Assembly: GCA_030549775.1 (NCBI GenBank)
Contig: CM060180.1
Coordinates: 91,844,172-91,908,171 of the forward strand
Length of the DNA stretch: 64,000 nt
DNA from: Tamarix chinensis
Taxonomy: Eukaryota > Streptophyta > Magnoliopsida > Caryophyllales > Tamaricaceae
Reading direction: 5' to 3'
In this document: in pieces, positions 1 through 11,520 of the stretch
How the letters are laid out: every line of letters begins with the position of its first letter
How positions within the stretch are numbered: the first letter of the stretch is position 1
Translations under genes and position numbers: made by a program
The notes under the pieces: generated by a model
Database searches by the model: none
Told to the model about the DNA's origin: nothing
Seen by the model: only the letters and a program-made list of their open reading frames with translations

Positions 1-3000
1 TGTTTTTACCTTAGCATTTGGTATTAGAATGGTAGTGAAAAATCAGTTTGATACTAAACGTGACAGTTGTACCCGAAATTTACTATCCTTTCTTCCGCTT
101 ACAACTTTTAAAAATAAAGTTTTTAGTAGTAAATTTTGGGGGTATTACATGGTGTACATAATGTTTTTTATTTTTGTTTCCTTAACGAAATCAAGAAATA
201 TATTTACTTTTAATTTTTCTTAACCAAATTATATTTTTAATTTAATTTAACCAAACCAAACCATAATTTTCACATTTAGTTGGTTTAGTTAACAATTAAC
301 CAAAAAAAATCAACAAAAAATTTTCTTTCCTAACCATTTAAAAACCTTTAATTAAATAATAATTTGTTTAATTGTTACCCATAAAAAAAACTATAAAATT
401 ATGGTTTGGTTTAGTTTGGGTAATGGTTTATTTATATTCTATTTTCCCCTATTTTGGGGTTGATAATTATATAAAAGAAGATAAAACATTTCTCTTCTCC
501 TTCAAATAGAGGAATATTATAGTGGAAATCATGATATTATTCAACTATCACTAGGCTTTAATCCATCTTTACTAAAGGAGGAGTAAAAGGAGCCTAGATG
601 AAAGGATTTATAATATATAATTTAAGGAATAAAATAAAGAAGGAGAATGATACATATGGAAAACAAATTAGGTCATAGTAAGGAAGATATTAGATTAGGG
701 TAATCACAATCGAAAATGGTAATAAGAAATAGAGGATGAAGATGAAGAAAATATGAATTTAAGTAACCCTTAAATTCAGTACTCATATCTACCCTTCAAG
801 GTTTCAGCTACTGAGATAAAAGAAATAAGATTTGAAGAAGATAATCAATCAAACTATTCACTCTAGTTTGAAGGTGGTTCTTGTTTTTAAAGGGAAAATA
901 GTATCAAAAAGGCAAGTTCTATTCATTTATAAATATTTATAGGAAATGTTAGAAATCTTTTTGGATAACAACTGAACCAACTGAACCCAACCAACACTAA
1001 TTTGGTTTGTATGCAAACTAAATAGTTGTCAAATAAGACCAACTTTGTTAGCATAGATGTGACAGACAACATATTCAACCATTGATTTTGACCCTTCCCA
1101 AAACATGCACTATTCTACCCGCATGCCTTATATGTTGATTTTGATGATGTTTATATGCTAAGGGCTAAAACATGTTGGTACATCATGAATATAGTGGTGA
1201 TCTTTCATGATAAGTGTTCTTAATCTATCATTCATTAGTGTGAGTTGACCATGTGCACCTATTTTAGCTTGATTGTACGAAAATATCGTGGGGAAGGGCC
1301 ACTTGAATTGAACTAATAAAAGAACAAGTTTCATCACAATTTTTTTTAAGGAACTTTCAACATGTAGTCATATCTTTCCACATTAAAGAGGAAACATGTT
1401 TTTAGTTTTCTCCTGATGAAGAGGAAGGATGAAGCCTTAAACAATTGAGAAAATGTGACGAGGGAGGAGGTAGTAAAGTAATAGGTCAAAAGAGAGTTAA
1501 GTCTTGAAAATAAAATCAGCAAAAGGCCTCCCCAAATAAATGAGAGAACCAACCAGATGATAAAGGAATGAGAACATTTTTTGTTTCAATTCATGTGAAA
1601 AGTTCTTGAAATAGGTTTAAGACATAAGATTGTGTGTTTTAGTGTAGAATATAAGAAAAAAATAATCATAAAGAAGAAAGAAGAAAGAAGAAGCATGATA
1701 ATTAGGTCAAAATTAGCCACAATCGTTATTATTATCCATGGAAAAAGAGAAAGGATAGTAGTGTAAGAAAACTACCATATAGGATAAAATACTAGTTTTG
1801 ATTAAAATAAACAACCAAAATTAAAAAGAAAAATTTAAGATATTGTATCATAAAATAGGGAAAAAATGTGACGGGGTGTTTAACACGCCTTAATGTATTT
1901 TTCCTAAAATTAAATATATTTGTTTGAGGGAAAAATCATAAGTAGACTCTTATTAAAATAAATACCAAACTAATTCCAAAACTATAGAGATTTAAAAAAT
2001 ACATCAATTTTTTTTTTAAACTTACAAATAGAATAATCGATAAATATTAAAAGTTTCATAAATATTAGAAGCTAAATATAACTTGAACAAACCTTGTGAC
2101 AAATTTGTATGTTAACCATTCAATCAATCCACCCAGTTCCAAATATGTGTTTTTTAAATAAAAAGGGAATTTTACAAAATTAATTTACATTCCCATAAAA
2201 TTCAAATAAGACTTAAAAGAATAGGTGACCAACAAAGGTTCATAGCCATCAAAGTGACCTTTTAGAGAGAAAATTATAAAAATGTTTCACGAGCAAATGT
2301 TATCATTCCAAAATATGGCATATCACTAATGACAATAGCAATGAAATTTTGAAATTTTATATAAAATTTGGCATAAGAATACTTTGTCAAAATTTAAGTA
2401 TTTATAAAAAAATTAATAAGTTTTCCAAATAAAAGGGTGTAGTAAGACCTTCAAAAATATAAATCAAGGGAAAATCAATTATGGAAACTTTAATATAGAA
2501 AATCTTTATATTACATGGGTATTAAAATAATGTTTTATCTCTAAAGAACTTATAAAAATCCATTTTAAGAATATCAAAAAAATTATCAAATAATAGTTGA
2601 AAATTATTTCACAAAGAAAATTGAAAAATAGTTATGAAAAACTCTAAATACAGTTCTCAAAAATCTCTAAATTTAAAATTTTGAAGGTCATGTTGACCTC
2701 ATGAAAGAAACAAATTTCATGGTATATATATATAAATCATGTCTTCAAAGTTCTATAGCTCAAATGAAAATCAAAGAGTTGTAGTAAAACTTACACAGAT
2801 ATCTAATGAAATTAATTTTAGAAACTTTTTTTGAACTATAAATAGCTCATTGTCTTTAGAATGAAAGTTCCTTTTAAATCAAGAATATTAATAGTATATT
2901 TGAAATCTAGATTGCAGAAAATATTAAAATAAAATGACATAAGGAGATTTATTTTGAAACTTTCTTTGAGCCCACAGCTTTGAAACAAAGAGGTAATTTC

Positions 3001-5711
3001 AAAATAAAGCATTTTTAATCATTTCTACATAACCAAATCTCTTGGAATGAAATATTTGAATTATCATTATTATCATAAAGGTACTTATTCTTAAAATATT
3101 ATTGTACTTGTAAAATAATATGACTTGAAAGTGAAATTATCGATCAAAAAACAACATAATTGAAAAAAATAAAAATATTAAGTTATATTCAAAAGAAGAT
3201 TTATAATCATAGATCATAAATTAGAAATAGGATAATAAATTAACAAATCATAATAAATGTTTGTTAATGGAATTTTTTTTAAATGAATTTTTAATCATAA
3301 GTAAATTTATATAGCAAAATCGTACTCATTACTGAAGTAGTTTAAACATAATAGTTTTTAAGATGAGGAAAAAGTCGATATATCTTTTGATGAAATTAAT
3401 GTTTTTAAAAAGATTGATTATACTTAGAAATTTAGTATGTTGAAAGTGCAGTAGATGAGAGTCATGTTAGATATTAGGGGAACAAAGAGGTTTGATATGC
3501 TTCCCCTCCCTGATTTTATGTCATTTTATATAATAAATTCACTACTACAAGCTAAATGTTAATCAATGGTGAGGTAGATACATAGGGACTTGTTCATTGG
3601 GGATGTCACAAACCTTATTTTTGTAAAGTATGGATATTTTTAAAAGAGTTTTGACCGATTGGCTAAGAAAAATTCTAATATTGAAGAGGAATAGAGAATC
3701 CATATTAGATAAAGGCGGGTTGTAATGCCCCAATCTTCACCACCCCAAAAAAGTTATCCTTAAAAGTGTTTTTTGGAAATAAAATAGGAAATATAGGGAG
3801 TCGCCACCATATCTAACACAAAGTAGATACCTACTAATACTAAATCAATTAATGAAGTCTAAAATTTCTCATATAAATTGATCAAGTATGGTAGCAACTA
3901 ATTCCAAAGACACAAGATACAAAATAGAGAAATAAATACATACACTAGTGTATTGTGGTTAAAAAATCCTTTGAAAATAACTTTCATTCGTTTCCATATC
4001 ATGTTCCATAAATTCCTTCTAAAGGAACCAACATTGTATATTATTTCTCAAAAGGTATTCCTTGAAAATTCAATGCTAAATGTGTGTAGACAATGAAGAA
4101 ATACTATTTACAATCATCATTATAAGTCCTCTACTATGGTAATTTGTTATTCTTCCATCCTAGTAGTCTTTAAGACAACGAATATTTTCTTTTTCTTGCC
4201 TTTGAGATATAGTGTTTCAGAGTGATATCTTAACAATAACCATCATAATAGACTTAAGATAATTTTTTTTTAATAGAGCTTCTATTATAATCAATCAAGT
4301 CCTTACATATATCTATTTTTTACAAATACAGAAGCTTCAAATGTTTGGAATCAAATCTAGATTACATAAACTACCAAAAAAATACAAGAAACAATACTTG
4401 GTGTGTTCAAATTAAGAATTTACATAAGAAAAGAAGAAACAATCCTAGTTACTACTATTTAATAGAAAAATATTGTGAAAAAATAAAAAAATAAAACCTT
4501 GAACTTCTATCTAGGCTCAGCCAGAATCAATGTAGAAAATGCTTGTTTATGTTCACAAAAGACCTACCTATTCATTACAATATATTATGGCCAATACAAG
4601 TCAATAGTGTACAATTAATATCCATTTCATGGTGTCTTTATTTTAAACTACATATATTTATTGAAGATGATTAAACAATAAACACATAAGTTAAGCTTAC
4701 CATTATATTCTAAACAATACCCATTTGTATTGTTAATGCATTCATATACAGTATATCATGATCTCAATTATTTCCGCATAAAAACAAAATTATTTTATTT
4801 TGAGAAAAGAGTAAAAAATAAAACAATTGAGAAAATTTAATAATTATTCAGTAATATTTACATGCACAGATTACGTAGCATTTTGTTTACATTTCTTTTA
4901 ATCTCATTGTTTAACTTGTTTATGTATAGTATGAATTTCATATATAAAAAATATTGGTTAGAGATACCAAAAAAACACTTAATCATGATCATATTATAGG
5001 TAAATATCATTAGTTTCATGATCATCATAGATGGAAGAAGATGGTAAATTAAGGGCAAAAACATATTACCTCTGTATGGCATTATATAGCTCATATTCAA
5101 AATTGAAACTCTTTGATGTTAATATAATATAATAATGTTTATTTGCTAGATCAGTAACATAAAACAGTTGTTTTTATTTTTTTGTGATGCAAATATGAAT
5201 AGGTTTTGTTTATGGAAAATCCTGTTAAGATTAATTCAGATGAACCTCGCATATTTAGATTATACATCATATTGATTGTCAATCAACTTGCACCAAAAAA
5301 TAGCAACCCTAAAAGTGGATTAATCCAATTCTCATATATCTTTGAGGACCCTATAGTATGACATTTTTTTGTATGATGGATTTTCATTTCTAGAAATGGA
5401 AACATCCAACACTTATGATGCTAATGACACACTGCTACTTTGCATACAACTTTTATCATTAGGAGCCATTGTGTAAAAAGTATACCCACTAATTAAAATA
5501 GACTCACAATGCAAAACTTGAGGTAAAGGACCTCTTAATAAATAGAAAAATATGTTAGATGATGATATATTATCATCCCCAAGTATATCCACCCTAAACA
5601 AATGCTTAAATGAACCTTTATATTGGTCTAAAATCCATTTTTGGTTTTTAATGGATGTAAAGTCCTCAACAAATCTATGTGTTCTTTCATATACGATTCC
5701 ACATCATCACT
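1..5711. other. AT-rich intergenic DNA, no gene recognised
   Basis: Frames here are short and resemble no protein family I know. The stretch is dominated by A/T runs and holds a small inverted repeat at 249-420 (listed separately). A short GC-richer block near 3720-3830 contains a TGCCCCAATCTTCACC-like string that resembles fragments of plant LTR sequence, but I could not tie it to a family. Old, unrecognisable transposable-element remnants are the likeliest content. I see no splice-consistent exon chain. Confidence 0.6.
249..420. repeat. Imperfect inverted repeat with AACCAAACC motif
   Basis: The left arm at 249-270 contains AAACCAAACCATAATTTT, whose reverse complement lies in the right arm at 395-420. 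The loop is about 125 bases and very AT-rich, with more AACCAA strings inside. GGTTTGGTT-rich inverted repeats occur in non-autonomous hAT elements, but no clear target duplication was found, so the class is open. Confidence 0.4.
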
Positions 5712-6523
5712 TGATGCAGGAGCATTTCTAGAAAAATATTAATATTCTTCTTCAAATGATGAAGAATAAAAAGAATTAGTACACTTGAAGATGGAACCAA
5801 GTGTGCTTGAAAATTCTTATGCTTTTAATATTTTTTCAAGTAATTTTTACTTGTATTATACATATTTGCAAGAAATTCATGAACTTCATGTCGGTTGAAG
5901 ATTTTTGATGTATAAGGCAATGACAATCGATTACAAGGATTACAAAGTGAAAGGAGGAACAAGTCTATAAGACTATAAAGTTTAATTACATATGATTATA
6001 TCTATGTCTTACATTATTAAGTTGTGTAGCCTTAATATTTGTGTTGTATACTATGCGATATGTGCATATTATCATTATAACCTTTAATTTATGTAGTTTG
6101 TCGTGCCTTAAGAGGTTTATTCCACTAATAATGCGGATTAGTGGGAATATTAATGAAAGGACCTGTATAGGTGTATTCATATATATAACTTATTCTCAAA
6201 TGATTTTGACATATTGCAACTTAATAAAAAAAAAGTTCATTCTTGAATTGAGAGATAAACTAGAGCAACATGAGTTCTTTCTTCTCTTCTCCTTCTTCAA
6301 TTGAGAGCATTGAGAAGTAGTAATAATGTTCTATTGAGAAAAAGAAGATTTCTCACTAGAAGAAGTTAGATCTTGGTATAGGTCTAATTCACCCTATCAA
6401 GCATTCAAGTTAACACCAAAATCAAGTGAAGATTCGATTTAGATGATGTGTTTGTAACTTTATAAACCTTCAAAAAAGATACTGGATTTTGTAGAAGATT
6501 GTTGAAGATAAGCTTCCACATCA
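5712..6523 (+). repeat. 5' LTR of CRM-like element
   Basis: This 812-bp LTR aligns along its length with 16949-17739. It begins TGATGCAGG and ends CCACATCA, so its tips are inverted repeats of each other. It is followed directly by the primer binding site. A TATATATAA string at 6180-6188 is conserved in the 3' LTR and is the probable promoter core. Confidence 0.85.
6180..6188 (+). promoter_or_regulatory. Putative LTR TATA box
   Basis: TATATATAA lies inside the 5' LTR. The equivalent TATATATA is at 17407-17414 in the 3' LTR, within otherwise diverged sequence. Position inside the LTR and conservation between copies suggest the Pol II promoter of the element. This is inference; the AT-rich background lowers specificity. 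Confidence 0.4.
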
Positions 6524-6527
6524 AAAG

Positions 6528-6539
6528 TGGTATCAAAAC
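6528..6539 (+). other. Primer binding site (initiator Met-tRNA type)
   Basis: TGGTATCAAAAC begins four bases after the 5' LTR. It resembles TGGTATCAGAGC, the complement of the plant initiator methionine tRNA 3' end, used to prime reverse transcription in many plant LTR elements. One internal mismatch (G to A) is visible in the first ten bases. Confidence 0.75.
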
Positions 6540-7403
6540 AACGTTGAAGTTAACATTGCAAGGGTACAACAATCGTCCAAGTCTGACAAGCACAACTACC
6601 TTATTTCTAGTTCAAGTAAGGTTCTTGATTCATATTGATGAATTCTTTTAAATCTTGATGAGTTATTGTTGAATGTTTGTGAAAAATTTTATGTTACATG
6701 CAAATCTTGTAGGATCTTGCATGGTTCTTACATGAATCTTGAGTATTGCTTCATGTTAGAGTCGAACTTAAATTTGAGGTTTTGTGTTGAATTTGTATGT
6801 AGAATTTTGTGCATGTGATATGCATGAATTTTAACATGTGAGTTTAGAATATATATTTTTATATATATAGAAATGTACATGCTTAGGAATTATTTTCTTC
6901 TGATTGTTCACATGTAGTGAACTCATAGTGGAGTAGAGAATGTAAGTGTACACAACATAAAACTTTGTTTGATTTGGAGTTAGTACCCAAGTATGTGTGC
7001 ATGTGTTTTAATGGTGTAAACTATATGTTTTGTGAAAGTGTATTTGACTATGGTGTGTCAATATCCAGTGAGATTATTGTAGTTTGAGGTATTACTTTTA
7101 TCTACATGAAATTTTAACTTGATCCATTTGAATGTATGTATAATTATTTTAAGTGTTTCAAGTAGGGTTTTTAAGAAAAACTTACATAATTCTATAACAA
7201 GAATTTAGCAAGGTTGGTTTTAGTGTGTGTATTTTTTTGTTGTGGTTTGTAGTGTATTTGATTATTTTGTTTGTGATTCATTGAACTCAAATTATTATAC
7301 AATAATTGAATAATAACTATAAAATGGGGTTGAGGTGATTCTATTTTAATGAATTAAAACCTAAAGTGAAACTCAAGTGGTATAGTGTAGGGAGTAATCA
7401 TTC
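6540..7403 (+). other. Untranslated leader of CRM-like element
   Basis: About 860 bases lie between the PBS and the first gag-like ATG. The stretch is AT- and GT-rich and has no frame resembling a known protein. Position suggests the retrotransposon leader, where a packaging signal would be expected, but nothing specific is visible. Confidence 0.5.
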
Positions 7404-8640
7404 ATGGAGCGGGAACAAAATTTTCAAAACATGTTTGAAGCTATTCAAAAAATTTCTAATAATTTGGATTCCACTAATGTAGAATTTAGAAAACTCTCTT
7501 CTATATAAACACAAATATAAAAGGTTAGATACTAGGTTAACCGAACAAGATTCAGTCCAAAATACCTGAGAACATAGAGACCTCTATGGGGATATATTTG
7601 GGAGTGCTATTATGTCAAATAATCCAATTAAGGAAAGGTATTTGAATTCAAGAATTGACCATGAAGAAGAGACTATAGGAAGTGGAATTAATAGGGTGCT
7701 CCATGGCCATCAACCTAGGATAAGGGCATTAAGCTTAATCTTCCCGACTTTGATTGGTAAGCTTGATGTAGACTCATTTCTTGAGTGGTTCCATGAATTG
7801 GAGGTTATCCTTGAGTTTAAGGATTATCAAGATGAAAAAAATTTCAAACTAGCAACTCTTAAATTTAAGAAGTTTTCTAGAATATGGTATAATAATCTAA
7901 ATAGGAGTAGGGAACGAGTGGGTAAGTAAAAGATAAAATCTTATGATAAATTATAAAAACATCTAAGGAAGTAATTTATCCCCAAGGAGTATGAATAAAA
8001 TAAATATATCAAATTAACTACTCTTAGGTAGGGACTACTGACTATTGAGGAGTATGTTAGGGAATTTGAGAGGTTGGCACTAGTATATGATATCTATGAA
8101 AGGAAGGAACAAACTTGTGCTAGATTCTTAGGTAGACTTAACATGAAGATTTGAGAAAAGGTAGAAACTTATCTTTATGATTCTTTAGAAGACTTGATTC
8201 AAATTTCCCTAAGATTTGAAAAATAAATTAAATCAACTAAGTCTCATCCTAAGCAAAGTAATCCATCAACAAAGTACTACTCAAGTAACCAAACAACAAA
8301 ATTTGGAGTGAGTACTTTAACTTCTACCAATCTTGATAAAAAAAATTAATCTCTAGAGAGGATAAAGACAAAAATAAAATGAATGAATTATCTACTAGGT
8401 AATGTTTCAAATGCCATGGGTTTGGACACCTCTCTTGCAAATGTCCTAATCAAAGGGTATTATCAATCCAAAAGATTGAAGCCATGGAGACATGTGAGGG
8501 AAATCCTAAATTTAAGCCATTTAAGGAAGCTTATAGTGAATAAAAAGAAGAGAGTTCTTGTTATGTCTCAGAGAAAATACTTAAAGCACAAGCTAGTGAG
8601 AAATCTACTCAGAGAAAGAAGATATTTAAGACAAAAGAAA
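7404..8640 (+). pseudogene. gag: gag pseudogene of CRM-like element
   Basis: Gag forms the particle that packages retrotransposon RNA. The first plausible start is the ATG at 7404 (MEREQNFQNMF...), but stops appear within about 40 codons. The best-preserved frame is 7612-7929, with the gag motif SFLEWFHELEVILEF and a KFSRIWYNNL stretch typical of the retrotransposon gag domain. Later pieces include LTIEEYVREFERL near 8040-8080. At 8403-8444 the bases encode CFKCHGFGHLSCKC, a CX2CX4HX4C zinc knuckle, the classical nucleocapsid signature; the codon before it is a stop. Several stops and frameshifts make a functional product impossible. Identity as Ty3/gypsy gag is secure; the exact ends are approximate. 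Confidence 0.75.
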
Positions 8641-9000
8641 GAGTAGGAGATACAATTTATCATATTATTATTAATAATGAATCTTGTACCAATGTAGCCA
8701 CTGAGAGGATGGTTAAGGATTTTGTGTTGAAAACTGCACCAAATCCGAAGTCTTATTCTCTTCAATGGTTGAATAAAGAAAAAGGAGTCAATGTAATAAA
8801 AGAAACCCTAGTACCATTCAAAATTTGTAACTATCATGATGAGGTGTTATGTGATATTTTACCTATGGATGCATGTGGAATCTTATTAGGTAGACCACGC
8901 AGTATGATAGAAATGTTATTCATAATGGTATTACTAATGAATATCCAGTTGAGAAGGATAAAAATAAGCATAAGCTTAAATCTTCTAAAAATGATAAGGA
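8641..9000 (+). pseudogene. Retropepsin-like protease region of CRM-like element
   Basis: This frame matches the protease region of plant Ty3/gypsy elements. Near 8675 it carries ESCTNVATERMV, where intact relatives carry a catalytic GSCTNVAS-type block. Then come YSLQWLNKEKG, then EVLCDILPMDACGILLGRP around 8842-8898, the conserved VLCDV.PM...LLGRP block. The catalytic aspartate and glycine are not intact as far as I can read (NNES in place of a DxGS-like motif). Frame shifts separate it from gag and RT. It would process the polyprotein; here it is a relic. Family assignment rests on these two blocks. Confidence 0.65.
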
Positions 9001-9010
9001 GAGCATAGTC

Positions 9011-9856
9011 AAAAATAACATGGGTTTATTCTTGAATGAAAAGGCTATGGTCAAATGTATTGAAGAAGAAGGAAGTTTTTATGATATGCTCATGAAAGAA
9101 TCTTTAAAAGGGGATAGACATAATGATAATCCTCAATTGGATAAACTCCTTGATGAGTATCACAATATTTTTCCTAATGAATTACCACCTAGATTGCCAC
9201 CTAAGAAGGGAATAGAACATGCCATAGATTTACATCTTAGTATGCCCTTACCTAATTGGCCCACATATAGATGTAATTCAGAGGAGGATATAGATTTAGA
9301 AAAATAAATCCAAGAACTTATAAAGAAAGGATATTTCAGGTAAAGGATGAGTCCGTGTTGTGTGCCTACATTACTATTCCCTAAAAAGGATGGCACATGG
9401 CGCATGTGCATCAACTCAAGGGTTATTAATAATATCACTATAAAATATCGATTTCTAATACCAAGATTATATGATATGCTGGATGAGTTATGTGGGGATC
9501 AAGTATTCTCTAAGATTGATCTGAGAAGTGGATATCATTAGATGAGGATTAGACAGGGGGATGAGTGGAAAACTATATTCAAAACTAACTATGGTCTTTA
9601 TGAGTGGATGATGATGCCTTTTGGCTTATGTAATGCACCAAGCTCATTCATAAGACTAATGAATGAAGTTCATGGACCTTTTCTCAGAGTTTTCATCGTA
9701 GTATACTTAGATCATATACTTGTGTACACTCAAAGTAAACATGACCATCTAATTCATCTAAGGAAATTGTTTGATAAATTGAGGGAGACTAAACTCTACG
9801 GAAAAATAGAGAAGTGTAAATTTATGCTTTTGAGTATAGCTTTCCTTAGATATATA
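9011..9856 (+). pseudogene. Reverse transcriptase, 5' part (CRM-like element)
   Basis: This is the N-terminal and palm part of a Ty3/gypsy RT. Motifs in order: NIFPNELPPRLPPKKGIEHAIDLH (about 9168-9232), [19 protein letters not shown] (9350-9406), [11 protein letters not shown] (9509-9538), WKTIFKTNYGLYEWMMMPFGLCNAP (about 9567-9640) and the catalytic block VVYLDHILVY (about 9698-9727). The YxDD site reads YLDH, with the second aspartate replaced by histidine (codon at 9713), so the enzyme would be dead. A TAG at 9539-9541 replaces the usual glutamine after SGYH, consistent with a CAG to TAG transition. The frame stops at the hAT insertion and resumes at 15041. Confidence 0.88.
9849..9856 (+). 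repeat. hAT target site duplication, left copy
   Basis: GATATATA directly precedes the hAT element. The right copy at 15033-15040 is GCTATATA, one mismatch. Joining the host sequence across one copy gives an open RT frame, FLRYI followed by MSSEG. Confidence 0.85.
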
Positions 9857-9865
9857 TAGAGGTGG

Positions 9866-10365
9866 AAATTGGGTCGGGTGGGTAGGGTTTGGTCGAGTCG
9901 GATCATAGAGGATGGGGTTGTTATTAGGTTGGGTTATTTTGGGTCATTTATCTTTCTTGGGTCAGTTGTGAGTCTCGTCGGGTCATTTCTAGTTTGGGTC
10001 GTTTGGGTTCGATTCATTGTGTCATTTGGGTTGGGTCAATTTTCGATTGGTTCGTTGTAGTTCTAGGTTATTTCACGTTAATTTACCAAATTGGGATGGG
10101 TTAGATTTTGGTTAAGTAAACTCTGGTTGTGTTATTTTAGGTTAGCTTTAAGTCATTTTCTAGTTAACTTAACTTGGGGGATTCAGGTCATTTCGTGTAA
10201 GTTGACAGGTTGACCCTATTGTGTTCGAGTTGTTTTATGTGAACTTGATGGGTCGGGTCATTTCATATAATTTGATGGGCTGGGTTCGAGTAGTTTTGGG
10301 TTAACTTGATGGGTCAAGTAATGTCAAGTTTTGATAGGTCAGGTCAGATTCGGGTCCAAATAATC
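9866..10365. repeat. GGGTC-rich subterminal repeats, left end of hAT
   Basis: Dozens of GGGTCGGGT, GGGTTGGGT and GGGTCATTT variants alternate over about 500 bases. The same motif family fills 14780-15022 at the other end. Subterminal repeats of this kind are transposase-binding sites in characterised hAT elements; that role here is inference. The GC- and T-rich composition stands out sharply from the AT-rich surroundings. Confidence 0.75.
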
Positions 10366-10370
10366 TTAAT

Positions 10371-10655
10371 TCTTACACATAAGGTTAAAATTATTGAAGA
10401 TAAAAAAAAGAGAGAAGTAGGGAAAAAAAGATATAAATATATTCTTGTATATTTGAATTGAATATTTAAAATTAAATTCTAATAATGATTGAGTTCAATA
10501 GAGTCTATCATGTGCTTAATATACCAATTAACAATAAGGCCCTATTTTTCTTATATTTTATCCAAAAGATATTAGGTTGGCATCAATCACATCACTTAGA
10601 GTTAGATCCAATAATAAACTAATACCTATACACTTATAATAATGGTAGGATTAAC
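10371..10655. repeat. Internal direct repeat of hAT, copy 1
   Basis: About 285 bases here recur at 11228-11520 in the same orientation. The shared run includes TATATTCTTGTATATTTGAA, ATACCAATTAACAATAAGG and TTAGAGTTAGATCCAATA. The copies have drifted by substitutions and small indels. They lie upstream of the transposase remnant, in what should be its 5' noncoding part. A small LTR-type element (TRIM) is an alternative, but no TG...CA ends or target duplication were found. Confidence 0.7.
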
Positions 10656-11227
10656 AATATATTATCTTATACGTATTAATATTATTTGGTACTTTTTACA
10701 TTTTAATATGTTAAGAACAATATATATTATTCATACAGGGTAATATATAAATATAATTGTATAATGTTAATAATTATATTATCTCACTTTTTTTTGTTTA
10801 TTGATCATTAAATTCTTTCCAATATGAGTTTAATGTAGGATATCAATACTCCATATAACATGCAAGTATTTTAATATAAATAAAATTATTATAGTTTAAA
10901 TATTTGATTACTTTAAAAAATATTATTTGATACAATAAAGGTGATCATCATATGACAATACAATGTATAATTATCATTTATTACTTTGTAACTATTAGAG
11001 ACAATCATAAGATTACTAGTACAAATAAATGAAATTAGAATATTAGATCCGTTTTATTTTCACAAGTATATAATAAAGATAATTATAAATTTTAACAATA
11101 AAAAAATTTTATGATTCAATCTAACAAAGAAATAAGTTAAAAAATAAAAAATGAATATATTCATTGTTTTAAAACAAAAATAAATGTTATTTATATTACA
11201 TAGAACTTAGAGGCTTCATAATTCAGT

Positions 11228-11520
11228 GCACATAAAGTTAAAATTATTAAAGATGAAAATGAGAGAAATGGGAAAAAAAAAACAAAAAAGTATATAAATA
11301 TATTCTTGTATATTTGAATTGAATATTTATATCCAAATTCTTATAATGAGTGAGCTCAATGAAGTCTATGGTATGTCTGATATACCAATTAACAATAAGG
11401 ATCTATTTTTCTTATCTTATATCCAAATGATATTAGATTGGCATCAATTATATAACTTAGAGTTAGATCCAATATTAGACTAGTACCCATACAATTATAC
11501 TAATAATAGGATTAATAATA
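11228..11520. repeat. Internal direct repeat of hAT, copy 2
   Basis: This is the partner of 10371-10655, displaced by about 857 bases. It ends just before the first recognisable transposase residues (GAATTCTATGAGATTCC at about 11533). Confidence 0.7.

Noticed and set aside
4858..5100. Minus-strand 80-codon frame
   Set aside because: Met/Ile/Tyr-rich translation typical of random AT-rich DNA; no family resemblance or context.
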